Source of the DNA: Motiliproteus sp041586735
GTDB taxonomy: Bacteria; Pseudomonadota; Gammaproteobacteria; Pseudomonadales; Balneatricaceae
Direction of reading: 5' to 3'
Length of the DNA: 64,000 bases
Assembly: GCA_041586735.1 (NCBI GenBank)
Contig: JBFGZQ010000014.1
Location: 1 to 64,000, forward strand
Shown here piece by piece: positions 28,232 through 37,575 of the stretch. Both the position numbers and the translations under genes were made by a program. Position 1 is the stretch's first letter, and each line of letters begins with the position of its first letter. The notes beneath the pieces were generated by a model. That model was not told the DNA's origin and did no database searches. It worked only from the letters and a program-made list of their open reading frames with translations.

Positions 28232-31200
28232 TTATTCGTTTTCGAGTTCGATATCGATACCCAGCGAACGGATCTCTTTGACCAATACGTTGAAGGACTC
28301 AGGCATACCTGGCTCCATCCGATGGTCACCGTCGACGATGTTTTTATACATCTTGGTACGGCCGTTCACGTCGTCCGACTTCACAGTCAGCATCTCTTGC
28401 AGGGTGTAAGCGGCGCCGTAGGCTTCCAGAGCCCAAACCTCCATCTCACCGAAGCGCTGTCCACCGAACTGCGCCTTACCACCCAGCGGCTGCTGAGTAA
28501 CCAGACTATAAGAACCGGTAGAACGGGCGTGCATCTTGTCATCAACCAAGTGGTTCAACTTCAACATGTACATATAGCCGACGGTCACAGGACGATCGAA
28601 AGCGTCACCGGTACGACCATCAAACAGGGTGACCTGTCCGGTATCGCTCAGGCCAGCCAGGCGCAACAGCTCTTTAATCTCTGACTCTTTGGCACCATCG
28701 AACGCCGGGGTGGCCATCGGCACACCATGGCGCAGGTTTTTAGCCAGCTCGAAGATATCTTCGTCAGACATCGCATCGAGGTCTTCCTTACGCCCACCGC
28801 CTACGGTGTTGTAGATTTGATTCAACAACTTGCGAATCTTGGCGATCTTGGCTTTCTCTTCCAGCAGGCCATTGATCAGATCGCCCAGCCCCTTGGCAGC
28901 CGCACCAAAGTGGGTCTCAAGCACCTGACCGACGTTCATCCGCGACGGTACACCCAGCGGGTTCAGGACGATATCGATCGGCCGTCCTTGCTCATCGTAG
29001 GGCATGTCTTCAACCGGCTTGATCGCCGAGATAACACCCTTGTTACCATGGCGACCGGCCATCTTATCACCAGGCTGCAGCTGACGCTTAATGGCCACGT
29101 ACACCTTAACGATCTTCAACACACCCGGCGCCAGATCATCACCCTGCTGCAGCTTACGCTTCTTATCTTCGTACTTTTCATCCAACTGCTGGCGACGTTC
29201 AACCAGCTGTTGTTGAGCACGCTCGATCTGTTCGGTCAAGGCTTCATCACTGACACGGATCTTAAACCAGTCAGACTTGGTTAGACCGCCCAGGAACTCC
29301 GCAGTGATCTCCTCAGATTTTTTCAGCCCGGCACCGCCGTCAGCCTTAACGCCCACCAGCGCTTTTTGCAGACGCTCAAAGGTCGCGCCCTCAACGATAC
29401 GGAACTCATCGTTAAGATCCTTACGAATAGAGGTCAGCTGCTCCTCTTCGATCTGAATCGCACGCACATCCTTCTCGACGCCGTCACGGGTAAAGACCTG
29501 GACGTCGATAACGGTACCCTTGGTGCCGGTCTTAACCCGCAGCGAGGTATCTTTAACGTCTGAAGCTTTTTCACCGAAGATAGCCCGCAGTAGCTTCTCT
29601 TCCGGCGTTAATTGCGTCTCACCCTTAGGCGTGACCTTGCCGACCAGGATATCGCCAGGGCCGACTTCGGCACCGATATAGACGATACCGGACTCGTCCA
29701 GCTTACCCAGCGCGCCTTCGCCAACGTTAGGAATATCCGAGGTGATCTCTTCAGAACCCAGCTTGGTATCACGCGCCACACAGGTTAATTCCTGAATATG
29801 GATAGTGGTAAAGCGGTCTTCCTCAACCACGCGCTCGGAGATCAGAATCGAATCTTCGAAGTTGTAACCGTTCCAGGGCATAAAGGCGATGCGCATGTTC
29901 TGACCCAGCGCCAGCTCACCCATATCGACAGAGGGGCCATCGGCCATGATGTCACCGCGTGCCACCGATTCACCGATACGCACCAGTGGACGCTGGTTGA
30001 TACAGGTATTCTGGTTAGAGCGCACGTATTTGGTCAGGTTGTAGATATCGACACCCGCCTCACCCGCAATAACCTCGTCATCGTTTACACGCACCACGAT
30101 ACGACCCGAATCGACCGATTCGATCTCGCCACCCCGGTTAGCGACCACGCAAACACCAGAATCGCGCGCTACGTTACGCTCCATGCCGGTACCGACCAGC
30201 GGCTTCTGGGCCCGCAGCGTGGGGACCGCCTGACGCTGCATGTTGGATCCCATCAAGGCCCGGTTAGCATCATCGTGCTCTAGGAATGGAATCAGTGACG
30301 CCGCCACAGACACAACCTGACGCGGCGAAACGTCCATGAAGGTCACCTTGGCAGGCGGCATCACGGTAAATTCATTTTGATGACGTACAGCCACCAGATC
30401 GTCTACCAGACGATTCTTGGCGTCCATATTGGCGTTCGCCTGCGCGACCACATGCTCGGCTTCATCGATGGCGGAAAGAAACTCGATCTCATCCGTCACT
30501 AGACCATCGATCACCTTACGGTAAGGACTCTCAAGGAAGCCGTAGCTGTTGGTACGGGCGTAGGTTGCCAACGAGTTGATCAGACCGATGTTCGGACCTT
30601 CAGGCGTCTCGATGGGGCACACACGACCGTAATGGGTCGGATGAACGTCACGGACTTCAAAGCCAGCGCGCTCACGGGTCAGACCGCCTGGCCCAAGCGC
30701 AGAGACGCGACGCTTGTGCGTGACTTCCGACAGCGGGTTGTTCTGATCCATAAACTGCGACAGCTGGCTGGAGCCAAAGAACTCCTTAACGGCCGCAGCA
30801 ACCGGCTTGGCATTGATCAGATCCTGCGGCATCAAGCCGTCAGATTCCGCCATCGACAGACGCTCACGCACCGCACGCTCAACCCGCACCAGACCTACAC
30901 GGAATTGGTTTTCGGCCATCTCACCGACAGAACGCACCCGACGGTTACCCAGGTGGTCGATATCATCCACGACACCTTTGCCGTTACGGATGCTGATCAG
31001 AGTCTTCAGAACCTCAAGAATATCTTCCTTGTCCAGGGTACCAGCACCCAGGATCTCTTCACGACCGATACGACGGTTGAACTTCATCCGTCCTACTTCA
31101 GATAGGTCATAACGGTCCAGGCTGAAGAATAGATTCTCGAACAGACCTTCAGCCGATTCTTTAGTAGGCGGCTCGCCAGGACGCATCATCCGATAGATCT

Positions 31201-32311
31201 CTACCAGCGCTTCTAGCTGGTTGCGAGTCGGATCGATACGCAGTGTTTCAGAGATAAATGAACCGCAATCCAGATCGTTGACATACAGCGTCTGCAGCGT
31301 CTCGATGCCAGCATCGTGGATGACTGCAAGCAATTCAGCGGTAATCTCATCGTTGGCTTCGGCAATGATCTCGCCCGTAGATGGATGAATCACATCTTTA
31401 GCGACGGCCTTGCCTAGCAGGTAATCCTCTGGAACTTCAAGCTCAGATACCTTGGACTTTTCCAGATCCCGGATATGCTTCGCAGTAATCCGGCGACCGG
31501 CTTCAACCAGCACAGCACCGTTGCTATCTTTAAGATCAAAAGATGCCGTTTCGCCACGCAGCCGCGAAGCAACCAATGCTAAGGACGCAGTACCCTCGTG
31601 GAGAATATAGCTATCGGTGTCGAAAAACGTGTCCAGAATCTCCTGAGTAGTCATACCCAGGGCGCGCATCAGAATGGATGCGGGCAGCTTGCGACGACGA
31701 TCGATGCGGACAAACACGTTGTCTTTAGGGTCAAACTCGAAGTCTAGCCAGGAACCACGGTAGGGGATAACGCGGGCCGAATACAGCAATTTACCGGACG
31801 AATGCGTCTTACCCTTGTCGTGATCGAAGAACACGCCAGGAGAACGGTGCAGCTGAGAAACAATAACACGCTCGGTACCATTGATGACGAAGGTACCATT
31901 GTCAGTCATCAGGGGCATCTCGCCCATGTAGACTTCCTGTTCTTTGATATCCTTGATCGCCTTATTAGAGGACTCGCGATCGTAAATAACCAAACGAACT
32001 TTGACCCGCAGCGGAGCCGCGTAGGTAACCCCACGCAACTGACACTCTTTGACGTCGAATCCTGGCTCACCCAAACGGTAGCCAGCATATTCCAACGCTG
32101 CGTTGCCAGAATAAGAGGTGATCGGAAACACGGAGTTAAACGCCGCGTGCAGTCCGACTTCTTTTTTATCATCTGCGGATGTCGCACCCGTTTGTAAAAA
32201 CTTGCGGTACGAATCGATCTGGATGGCCAGCAGGTATGGAACATCCATTACGTGAGGCAATTTACCGAAATCCTTCCGGATACGCTTTTTTTCTGTGAAC
32301 GTGTAAGCCAT
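28232..32311 (-). CDS. rpoB: RNA polymerase beta subunit
   Basis: This 1359-residue catalytic subunit begins MAYTFTEKKRIRKDFG. That ATG (32311) was chosen over an upstream in-frame start because it matches RpoB N-termini. The rifampicin region (SQLSQFMDQNNPLSEVTHKRR, then SALGPGG) carries the wild-type Asp, His and Ser, predicting rifampicin sensitivity. The C-terminal part contains KFGGQRFGEMEVWALEAYGA in slightly varied form (QFGGQRFGEMEVWALEAYGA). Upstream, a strong hairpin in the rplL-rpoB spacer probably attenuates read-through from rplJL. Confidence 0.99.
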   Translation of the reverse strand: MAYTFTEKKRIRKDFGKLPHVMDVPYLLAIQIDSYRKFLQTGATSADDKKEVGLHAAFNSVFPITSYSGNAALEYAGYRLGEPGFDVKECQLRGVTYAAPLRVKVRLVIYDRESSNKAIKDIKEQEVYMGEMPLMTDNGTFVINGTERVIVSQLHRSPGVFFDHDKGKTHSSGKLLYSARVIPYRGSWLDFEFDPKDNVFVRIDRRRKLPASILMRALGMTTQEILDTFFDTDSYILHEGTASLALVASRLRGETASFDLKDSNGAVLVEAGRRITAKHIRDLEKSKVSELEVPEDYLLGKAVAKDVIHPSTGEIIAEANDEITAELLAVIHDAGIETLQTLYVNDLDCGSFISETLRIDPTRNQLEALVEIYRMMRPGEPPTKESAEGLFENLFFSLDRYDLSEVGRMKFNRRIGREEILGAGTLDKEDILEVLKTLISIRNGKGVVDDIDHLGNRRVRSVGEMAENQFRVGLVRVERAVRERLSMAESDGLMPQDLINAKPVAAAVKEFFGSSQLSQFMDQNNPLSEVTHKRRVSALGPGGLTRERAGFEVRDVHPTHYGRVCPIETPEGPNIGLINSLATYARTNSYGFLESPYRKVIDGLVTDEIEFLSAIDEAEHVVAQANANMDAKNRLVDDLVAVRHQNEFTVMPPAKVTFMDVSPRQVVSVAASLIPFLEHDDANRALMGSNMQRQAVPTLRAQKPLVGTGMERNVARDSGVCVVANRGGEIESVDSGRIVVRVNDDEVIAGEAGVDIYNLTKYVRSNQNTCINQRPLVRIGESVARGDIMADGPSVDMGELALGQNMRIAFMPWNGYNFEDSILISERVVEEDRFTTIHIQELTCVARDTKLGSEEITSDIPNVGEGALGKLDESGIVYIGAEVGPGDILVGKVTPKGETQLTPEEKLLRAIFGEKASDVKDTSLRVKTGTKGTVIDVQVFTRDGVEKDVRAIQIEEEQLTSIRKDLNDEFRIVEGATFERLQKALVGVKADGGAGLKKSEEITAEFLGGLTKSDWFKIRVSDEALTEQIERAQQQLVERRQQLDEKYEDKKRKLQQGDDLAPGVLKIVKVYVAIKRQLQPGDKMAGRHGNKGVISAIKPVEDMPYDEQGRPIDIVLNPLGVPSRMNVGQVLETHFGAAAKGLGDLINGLLEEKAKIAKIRKLLNQIYNTVGGGRKEDLDAMSDEDIFELAKNLRHGVPMATPAFDGAKESEIKELLRLAGLSDTGQVTLFDGRTGDAFDRPVTVGYMYMLKLNHLVDDKMHARSTGSYSLVTQQPLGGKAQFGGQRFGEMEVWALEAYGAAYTLQEMLTVKSDDVNGRTKMYKNIVDGDHRMEPGMPESFNVLVKEIRSLGIDIELENE

Positions 32312-32415
32312 CAGCATTCCCCAGCTTGTGCACCGAATCAAACAAACAACAGAAGAATCCAACACCGAATCTTCTGCCAGAGACCGTCAGGACGAAGCAG
32401 TCCCGGTATAACGGC

Positions 32416-32444
32416 AAAAAGGCCGGTGACAGTTGTCACCGGCC
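32416..32444 (-). terminator. rplL-rpoB attenuator hairpin
   Basis: A perfect 10-base stem GGCCGGTGAC / GTCACCGGCC with a four-base loop is followed on the minus strand by TTTTT. It lies 48 bases after rplL. It corresponds in place and form to the partial terminator that lowers rpoBC expression relative to rplJL in E. coli. Confidence 0.85.
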
Positions 32445-32491
32445 AATTGCGCAATTCACATTACGCAGCTAACGCCAGAGGCGTGAAGTCA

Positions 32492-32863
32492 TTACTTAAC
32501 TTCAACAGTGGCGCCAGCTTCTTCCAGAGCAGCTTTAAGCTCAGCAGCCTCGTCCTTGCTAACAGCAGCTTTAACAACGCCAGGAGCGCCGTCAACAACA
32601 GCCTTAGCTTCTTTAAGACCCAGACCTGTAGCAGCACGAACCGCCTTGATAACGTTAACCTTCTTGTCACCAACAGCCGCCAGCACAACATCAAACTCAG
32701 TTTGCTCTTCAGCAGCAGCGCCAGCGTCGCCACCTGCAGCAACAGCAACAGCCGCAGCCGCAGAAACGCCGAACTTCTCTTCCATCGCGGAAACAAGCTC
32801 AGCAACGTCCATTACCGACATGTCGGCGATTGCATTAATGATATCTTCTTTAGTCAGAGACAT
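32492..32863 (-). CDS. rplL: 50S ribosomal protein L7/L12
   Basis: This stalk protein exists as dimers on L10 and recruits translation GTPases. Its 123 residues comprise an N-terminal dimerisation helix region (MSLTKEDIINAIADMSVMDVAELV), an Ala-rich hinge (about 36-52) and a C-terminal globular domain with KVNVIKAVRAATGLGLKEAK. It lies 81 bases after rplJ. Confidence 0.98.
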   Translation of the reverse strand: MSLTKEDIINAIADMSVMDVAELVSAMEEKFGVSAAAAVAVAAGGDAGAAAEEQTEFDVVLAAVGDKKVNVIKAVRAATGLGLKEAKAVVDGAPGVVKAAVSKDEAAELKAALEEAGATVEVK

Positions 32864-32944
32864 GGTTCAATCCTGATATTACGTGAGCATATGCTCGTTA
32901 AATCGTTGAATAACCAGACTAAGCAGTGACTTTCAAGTCAATAC

Positions 32945-33439
32945 TTAAGCGGCTTCTTGTTCTTTCTGATCGCGAACGGCCGCCAAAGTGCGAACCAGCT
33001 TGCCAGCAGAAGCTTCCTTCATAACGCTCATCAGCTTGGCAATCGCTTCGTCGTAAGTTGGCAAGCTTGCCAACACGTCGATAGAGATTTGATTGCCTTC
33101 GAAAGCAGCCGCCTTAAGCTCAAGCTTGTCATTACCCTTGGCGAACGCCTTCAGAATGCGCGCACCGGCACCTGGATGTTCGTTGGAGAATGCAATAATG
33201 CTTGGGCCTACAAACGTCTCAGTCAGACATTCGTAAGCAGTGCCTTCCAGCGCGCGACGTGCTAGCGTATTACGCACAACGCGCAACCACACTCCACTTT
33301 CACGCGCCTGCTTGCGCAGCTCTGTCATTTTCGCGACGGTAACGCCGCGAGAGTCTGCAACGACAGCAGACAGAGCGCTCTGAGCAGCCATCTGGACTTC
33401 AGCGACGATCGCTTTTTTGTCTTCGAGTCCTAGTGCCAC
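32945..33439 (-). CDS. rplJ: 50S ribosomal protein L10
   Basis: L10 is the base of the ribosomal stalk. As the L10-L12 complex it also represses its own mRNA by binding the leader. The 164-residue protein starts MALGLEDKKAIVAEV and carries the rRNA-binding region (TELRKQARESGVWLRVVRNTLARRA). The long leader upstream (33440-33774) contains the expected L10 binding structure. Confidence 0.97.
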   Translation of the reverse strand: MALGLEDKKAIVAEVQMAAQSALSAVVADSRGVTVAKMTELRKQARESGVWLRVVRNTLARRALEGTAYECLTETFVGPSIIAFSNEHPGAGARILKAFAKGNDKLELKAAAFEGNQISIDVLASLPTYDEAIAKLMSVMKEASAGKLVRTLAAVRDQKEQEAA

Positions 33440-33774
33440 TAGTGGTACTCCTGGATTAAAGCCTTGCTATAGGTTATTAATACAACCTAGCAGCCTCGGC
33501 CCTGTTACCTTCCCCTCTCACCAGCTACTGCCAGCAGAGGAACTCAATCGGTGTTAGATCCAATAAAATCTGAATCGGGTCACCATCTGCGCAGGTACTC
33601 CCGAAGGAGATCATTAAGGGAGACTAAACAACAGCCCCCACCTGCGGTCTTTGACGACCCTTGCTGGCACACAGATAAACACATTATCCAACAACCAGCA
33701 AAGACCCCAAAGTTCGCTTGCACGCCCGTAGCCAAAGACTGCGGGCGACAGACCCCACAACAGCAGGGTCTAAA
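33440..33774 (-). promoter_or_regulatory. L10 leader and rplA-rplJ intergenic region
   Basis: This 335-base non-coding gap on the minus strand precedes rplJ. It contains the conserved pieces of the ribosomal L10 leader: an AAAGACCGCAGGTGG segment, CTTAAT, and CCTGCGCAGATGGTGA, which together form the kinked-junction structure bound by L10(L12)4. A short stem AGACCC / GGGTCT near the rplA stop may end or attenuate rplKA transcripts. No other gene is visible here. Confidence 0.75.
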
Positions 33775-34470
33775 TTAGATAATCAGGCTAGCCAGATCCA
33801 CCTGTAGGCCTGGGCCCATCGTGGTCGATACAGAAACCTTTTTGAAATAGATACCCTTCGCAGAAGAGGGCTTAAGCCGTTTCAGCTCAGACACCAAGGC
33901 TTCGATATTCTGCTTAATAGCCGCGGGGGCGAAATCAACTTTGCCCACTGCGCCATGAATGATACCGTTCTTATCGGTGCGGAAACGTACCTGACCCGCC
34001 TTGGCGTTACGCACTGCCGTAGCAACATCGGCAGTAACCGTTCCAACCTTAGGGTTAGGCATCAGACCACGAGGACCCAGAATGGTACCCAGCTGACCTA
34101 CAACCCGCATCGCATCAGGGCTTGCAATAACGACATCAAAATTCATCTCGCCGCCCTTGATTGCTGCAGCAAGATCATCAAAACCAACGATATCCGCACC
34201 TGCAGCCAAGGCTTTCTCAGCATTTTCGCCTTGCGCAAATACTGCAACACGAACCTCTTTGCCCGTACCATTTGGCAGTACAGAAGCACCACGAATAACC
34301 TGGTCAGATTTACGAGGATCGACACCCAGGTTAACAGCAACTTCGATAGACTCTTTAAACTTAACCGTAGAGAGCTCGCTCAGCAACGACACTGCATCTT
34401 CAATCGAGTAGTGCTTACCGGGCGTTACTTTTTCAGCAATCGCCTTAGCACGCTTAGTCAACTTAGCCAT
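33775..34470 (-). CDS. rplA: 50S ribosomal protein L1
   Basis: L1 forms the mobile stalk at the E site and, in E. coli, represses the rplK-rplA mRNA. It has 231 residues, beginning MAKLTKRAKAIAEKV, with the conserved LGPRGLMPNPKVGTVT segment near 125-140. The start overlaps the rplK stop by one base (TAATG), implying translational coupling. Confidence 0.98.
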   Translation of the reverse strand: MAKLTKRAKAIAEKVTPGKHYSIEDAVSLLSELSTVKFKESIEVAVNLGVDPRKSDQVIRGASVLPNGTGKEVRVAVFAQGENAEKALAAGADIVGFDDLAAAIKGGEMNFDVVIASPDAMRVVGQLGTILGPRGLMPNPKVGTVTADVATAVRNAKAGQVRFRTDKNGIIHGAVGKVDFAPAAIKQNIEALVSELKRLKPSSAKGIYFKKVSVSTTMGPGLQVDLASLII

Positions 34471-34904
34471 TATTCAGCTCCCTTCACTGTCAGACCCATA
34501 CTACGAGCAGTACCCGCAATAGTACGTACCGCCGATTCCAGATCAGCAGCGGTCAGATCAGCCATCTTAGTCGTTGCAATCTCTTCCAACTGCGCAGCAG
34601 TAACCACGCCCACTTTGTCAGTATTCGGACGCGCGGAACCACTCTTCAGACCAGCAGCCTTGAGCAGCAACACAGCAGCAGGAGGCGTTTTGGTAACAAA
34701 AGTAAAGCTGCGGTCGGCATACACAGTGATCACCACAGGAGTAGGCAGACCCACTTCCAAGCCCTGCGTCGCGGCGTTAAACGCCTTGCAGAACTCCATG
34801 ATATTAACACCGTGCTGACCCAATGCTGGACCTACGGGTGGGCTTGGATTCGCCTTACCCGCTGCGACCTGCAGCTTGATATACGCCGTGACTTTCTTAG
34901 CCAT
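34470..34904 (-). CDS. rplK: 50S ribosomal protein L11
   Basis: L11 is part of the GTPase-associated centre and is needed for RelA activation. The 144-residue protein has the N-terminal domain with PSPPVGPALGQHGVNIMEFC and a C-terminal rRNA-binding domain ending ARSMGLTVKG. It is longest known as target of thiopeptides. A strong ribosome site (GAGGAG) precedes the ATG. The gene follows nusG after 187 bases, where a separate promoter is likely but was not clearly identified. Confidence 0.98.
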   Translation of the reverse strand: MAKKVTAYIKLQVAAGKANPSPPVGPALGQHGVNIMEFCKAFNAATQGLEVGLPTPVVITVYADRSFTFVTKTPPAAVLLLKAAGLKSGSARPNTDKVGVVTAAQLEEIATTKMADLTAADLESAVRTIAGTARSMGLTVKGAE

Positions 34905-35091
34905 GATATCTCCTCATGTGGGTGCAAGCGCCTTGCGGCTCCCCGTTCTACTCACCGCCAAACTAGAGCTGGCAGCAACAATTTGATAGCCGCTTAAAAC
35001 CACTAACAACGACCTAAATTACCATCCTACAGCTACAACAAAGCAGCGAGAGAGCCAAGCTCAATCACCGCTTCAATAACAACCTTCAAGC

Positions 35092-35634
35092 CTAATCCTT
35101 AACGACCTGACCAAACTCCAACTCAACCGGCGTCGAACGACCAAAAATCAACACAGCCACCTGCACTCGGCTCTTTTCGTAATTAACTTCTTCGACAACA
35201 CCGGTAAAGTCTGTAAACGGCCCTTCGGTGACACGCACCATCTGACCCGCCTCAAACAATGTCTTAGGACGAGGCTGATCAACACCGGCCTCAACGCGCT
35301 GCAAAATCGCCTGCGCTTCTTTCTCAGTAATTGGAGCTACCTTTCCTGGACTCTTGGTATCCTCACCAATAAAGCCCATCACCCGAGGCACCGCCTTAAC
35401 CAAGTGCCAAGAAGCGTCATTCATCTCCATTTGCACCAAAACATAGCCTGGGTAAAACTTACGCTCAGACTTACGTTTCTGGCCATTACGCATTTCAACC
35501 ACTTCTTCGGTCGGAACTAAAATCTCACCGAAGGCATCCTGCATATCTTCGAGCTCAATCCGCTCTTGCAAGGACTGCATAACTCGCTTTTCATAACCCG
35601 AATATGCGTGAACGACATACCAACGCTTCGCCAC
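35092..35634 (-). CDS. nusG: Transcription termination/antitermination protein NusG
   Basis: NusG binds RNA polymerase and links it to Rho or to the ribosome. The NGN domain (MAKRWYVVHAYSGYEKRV...) spans about 1-115 and the KOW domain (FEAGQMVRVTEGPFTDFTGVVEEV) about 125-180. At 180 residues it has the usual length. It is 12 bases after secE and cotranscribed with it. Confidence 0.98.
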   Translation of the reverse strand: MAKRWYVVHAYSGYEKRVMQSLQERIELEDMQDAFGEILVPTEEVVEMRNGQKRKSERKFYPGYVLVQMEMNDASWHLVKAVPRVMGFIGEDTKSPGKVAPITEKEAQAILQRVEAGVDQPRPKTLFEAGQMVRVTEGPFTDFTGVVEEVNYEKSRVQVAVLIFGRSTPVELEFGQVVKD

Positions 35635-35646
35635 TGCGAGAACCCC

Positions 35647-36015
35647 TTAACCTATTACCCCAGAAACCATCCAACTCAACAGCGAATCAATCGCCCAGAG
35701 CGCCAAACCCGTCAACAACACAACCACAACCACAATCGCAGTGGTCTGCACTGTCTCCTGGCGCGTGGGCCAGACAACCTTGCGTATTTCAATCTTGGCT
35801 TCTTTAAACAGCGAGAAAAACGCCTTGCCTTTGGCCGTCTGTAACGCCACAAAACCAGCCGCCGCAGCCAACAACAACAGAGCCAACACCCGGTACAGCA
35901 GCGACTCTTCTGCAAAATATGAATTGCCTGTCACCCCCACTGCAACCAGCAGCAGAACCACAAACCACTTACCAGAATCAAACTTGGATTCAGCAGAACC
36001 CGCCTTCGCAACCAT
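35647..36015 (-). CDS. secE: Preprotein translocase subunit SecE
   Basis: SecE is a small inner-membrane subunit of SecYEG. The 122-residue protein has three predicted membrane helices (about 17-35, 40-58 and 95-117), as in the E. coli form. The conserved cytosolic amphipathic helix with VVWPTRQETVQT is near 75-90. It lies 90 bases downstream of tRNA-Trp on the same strand and is followed by nusG. Confidence 0.95.
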   Translation of the reverse strand: MVAKAGSAESKFDSGKWFVVLLLVAVGVTGNSYFAEESLLYRVLALLLLAAAAGFVALQTAKGKAFFSLFKEAKIEIRKVVWPTRQETVQTTAIVVVVVLLTGLALWAIDSLLSWMVSGVIG

Positions 36016-36105
36016 GCGCTAAAGCCTCTTAAACAGATGATGCTGATAGAAATATCAACCTTAAGACAGCCCGCCAATCCAACAACTCAATACAAGAAGT
36101 TAAAT

Positions 36106-36181
<76 letters not shown>

Positions 36182-36197
36182 GTCACAAGGGGAGCGA

Positions 36198-36226
36198 ATT
36201 ATATCCGCACCACCACTGCTTTGCAA
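36198..36226 (-). promoter_or_regulatory. Promoter of tRNA-Trp-secE-nusG
   Basis: On the minus strand there is a -35 TTGCAA (36221-36226), an exact 17-base spacer and a perfect -10 TATAAT (36198-36203). A C-rich discriminator leads into tRNA-Trp, whose 5' end is 17 bases on. Confidence 0.82.
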
Positions 36227-36316
36227 GCAACAATAACCACTTATTCAAGGATCCCGACTACAACACCCACACCACAACCCACCTCGCGAACAGCGCGACC
36301 CAGCAACCCCAAACGC

Positions 36317-36352
36317 AAAAAGGGCAGATATATTGCTATATCTGCCCTTTTT
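36317..36352. terminator. Bidirectional terminator between tRNA-Thr(GGT) and tRNA-Trp
   Basis: A 16-base perfect inverted repeat (AAAAAGGGCAGATATA and its complement) with a TTGC loop ends in T runs in both directions. It closes the upstream tRNA cluster and separates it from the tRNA-Trp-secE unit. Confidence 0.9.
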
Positions 36353-36371
36353 ACAACTACTACCTATAAAA

Positions 36372-36446
36372 TGGAGCTCCAAGGCGGATTTGAACCGCCG
36401 ACCTCACCCTTACCAAGGGTGTGCTCTACCCCTGAGCTACTGGAGC
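36372..36446 (-). tRNA. tRNA-Thr (GGT)
   Basis: This 75-nt gene encodes CCA. The anticodon loop is CTTGGTA and the sequence closely follows E. coli thrT. The acceptor GCTCCAG pairs with TTGGAGC using one wobble pair. It is the last member of the four-tRNA cluster. Confidence 0.96.
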
Positions 36447-36511
36447 ACATTTCATAACCAACAGTATTTAACTTACCACTTGAAACCAACGACACTTGCA
36501 ACTGACAGCAT

Positions 36512-36586
<75 letters not shown>

Positions 36587-36608
36587 TCAAGCCAAATGTC
36601 TAAGTTAA

Positions 36609-36692
36609 TGGTGGTGAGGGGTGGATTCGAACCACCGAAGCTCGCGCGTCAGATTTACAGTCTGATCCCTTTGGCCACTCGGGAACCTCACC
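36609..36692 (-). tRNA. tRNA-Tyr (GTA)
   Basis: This 84-nt gene has a long variable arm, as expected for tyrosine tRNA. The anticodon loop is CTGTAAA and the acceptor stem GGTGAGG / CCTCACC is complete. The 3' CCA is encoded. Confidence 0.97.
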
Positions 36693-36752
36693 TTACCTTC
36701 AAGACCCTGATCTGCAACCAGCGTCCCGATAACTTACTCTTGCCACTAAAAA

Positions 36753-36828
<76 letters not shown>

Positions 36829-36840
36829 TCATGCCTTGCG

Positions 36841-37572
36841 TCAAGAGGCGCAGATATTACTCAGACCCCTGGGTTGTTGCAACCCTTTGGCAAAGTTTTT
36901 TTCACTTTTCACCGCCGGAAACTGTTTCAGCAGCGAACGCTCCCAAGCACTACCGATGACGGCGTCGGAATCAGTCCGTAACAGCAGGTAATAATTATAG
37001 CGGGGGCGCGCCTGCCCCTTTACTACCGCAGCATAACCCTGCTGCCGCAAGACCAGCTCTAGAGCCCGTGCCGATGCCTGCTGCTCATACTCCCCCAACA
37101 ACAGCGCCCTCTTTATCCCCGCAACCTCAGCCCACTGGCCTGGCAACCCTAACGCACGCATAGCGCCGAGCAGCTCAGACTGCGCCTTAGCCCCCTGCGG
37201 CGCACTAATGGACAGGCTATACACCGAGGGCAGCTCTTCGGCCAGCTGCTGCTCTATCTCCACATCCCCAGGCCCCTCTGGGCCCAGCCACGCCTCGAGC
37301 GCCTGCGCCTGCGTAAACACGCCGAACTGATAACAATACCACCCCGGCTCTGGCTCCGCAGCAAGAGGAACAACAGGCTCGGGGCGGGGTGTCGGCTCGC
37401 GCGGACGCAGCACGGATCTAGGCACCTCGGAGAGCAGATCTAACGCAGCCACGCCATGCACCTGCTTCTCGACACGGCTAGCCACTTGGCGCCGATACTC
37501 TTGCTCCTGATAGAACCAGCCATACAGCAGCACATTCACCAGCAATAGCAGCAGAAATGACCAGCGCAACAT
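36841..37572 (-). CDS. SPOR-domain membrane protein
   Basis: This 243-residue protein has an N-terminal membrane anchor (about 4-22, WSFLLLLLVNVLLYGWFY). A Pro-rich linker follows (about 55-72), then a C-terminal region with SPOR features: CYQFGVFTQAQALEAWL near 80-96, later LLLGEYEQQASARALELVLRQQGYAA. SPOR domains bind denuded glycan strands of peptidoglycan, often at the division site; that role is inferred here. It lies three bases downstream of coaX on the same strand, the same neighbourhood as in Pseudomonas. Confidence 0.8.
   Translation of the reverse strand: MLRWSFLLLLLVNVLLYGWFYQEQEYRRQVASRVEKQVHGVAALDLLSEVPRSVLRPREPTPRPEPVVPLAAEPEPGWYCYQFGVFTQAQALEAWLGPEGPGDVEIEQQLAEELPSVYSLSISAPQGAKAQSELLGAMRALGLPGQWAEVAGIKRALLLGEYEQQASARALELVLRQQGYAAVVKGQARPRYNYYLLLRTDSDAVIGSAWERSLLKQFPAVKSEKNFAKGLQQPRGLSNICAS
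36854..36882 (-). promoter_or_regulatory. tRNA cluster promoter inside the SPOR gene
   Basis: On the minus strand there is a -35 TTGCAA (36877-36882), a 17-base spacer and a -10 TAATAT (36854-36859). It overlaps the last codons of the SPOR gene and points at the tRNA cluster 25 bases on. The -35 hexamer and spacing are identical to the tRNA-Trp promoter. Confidence 0.65.
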
Positions 37573-37575
37573 CCG

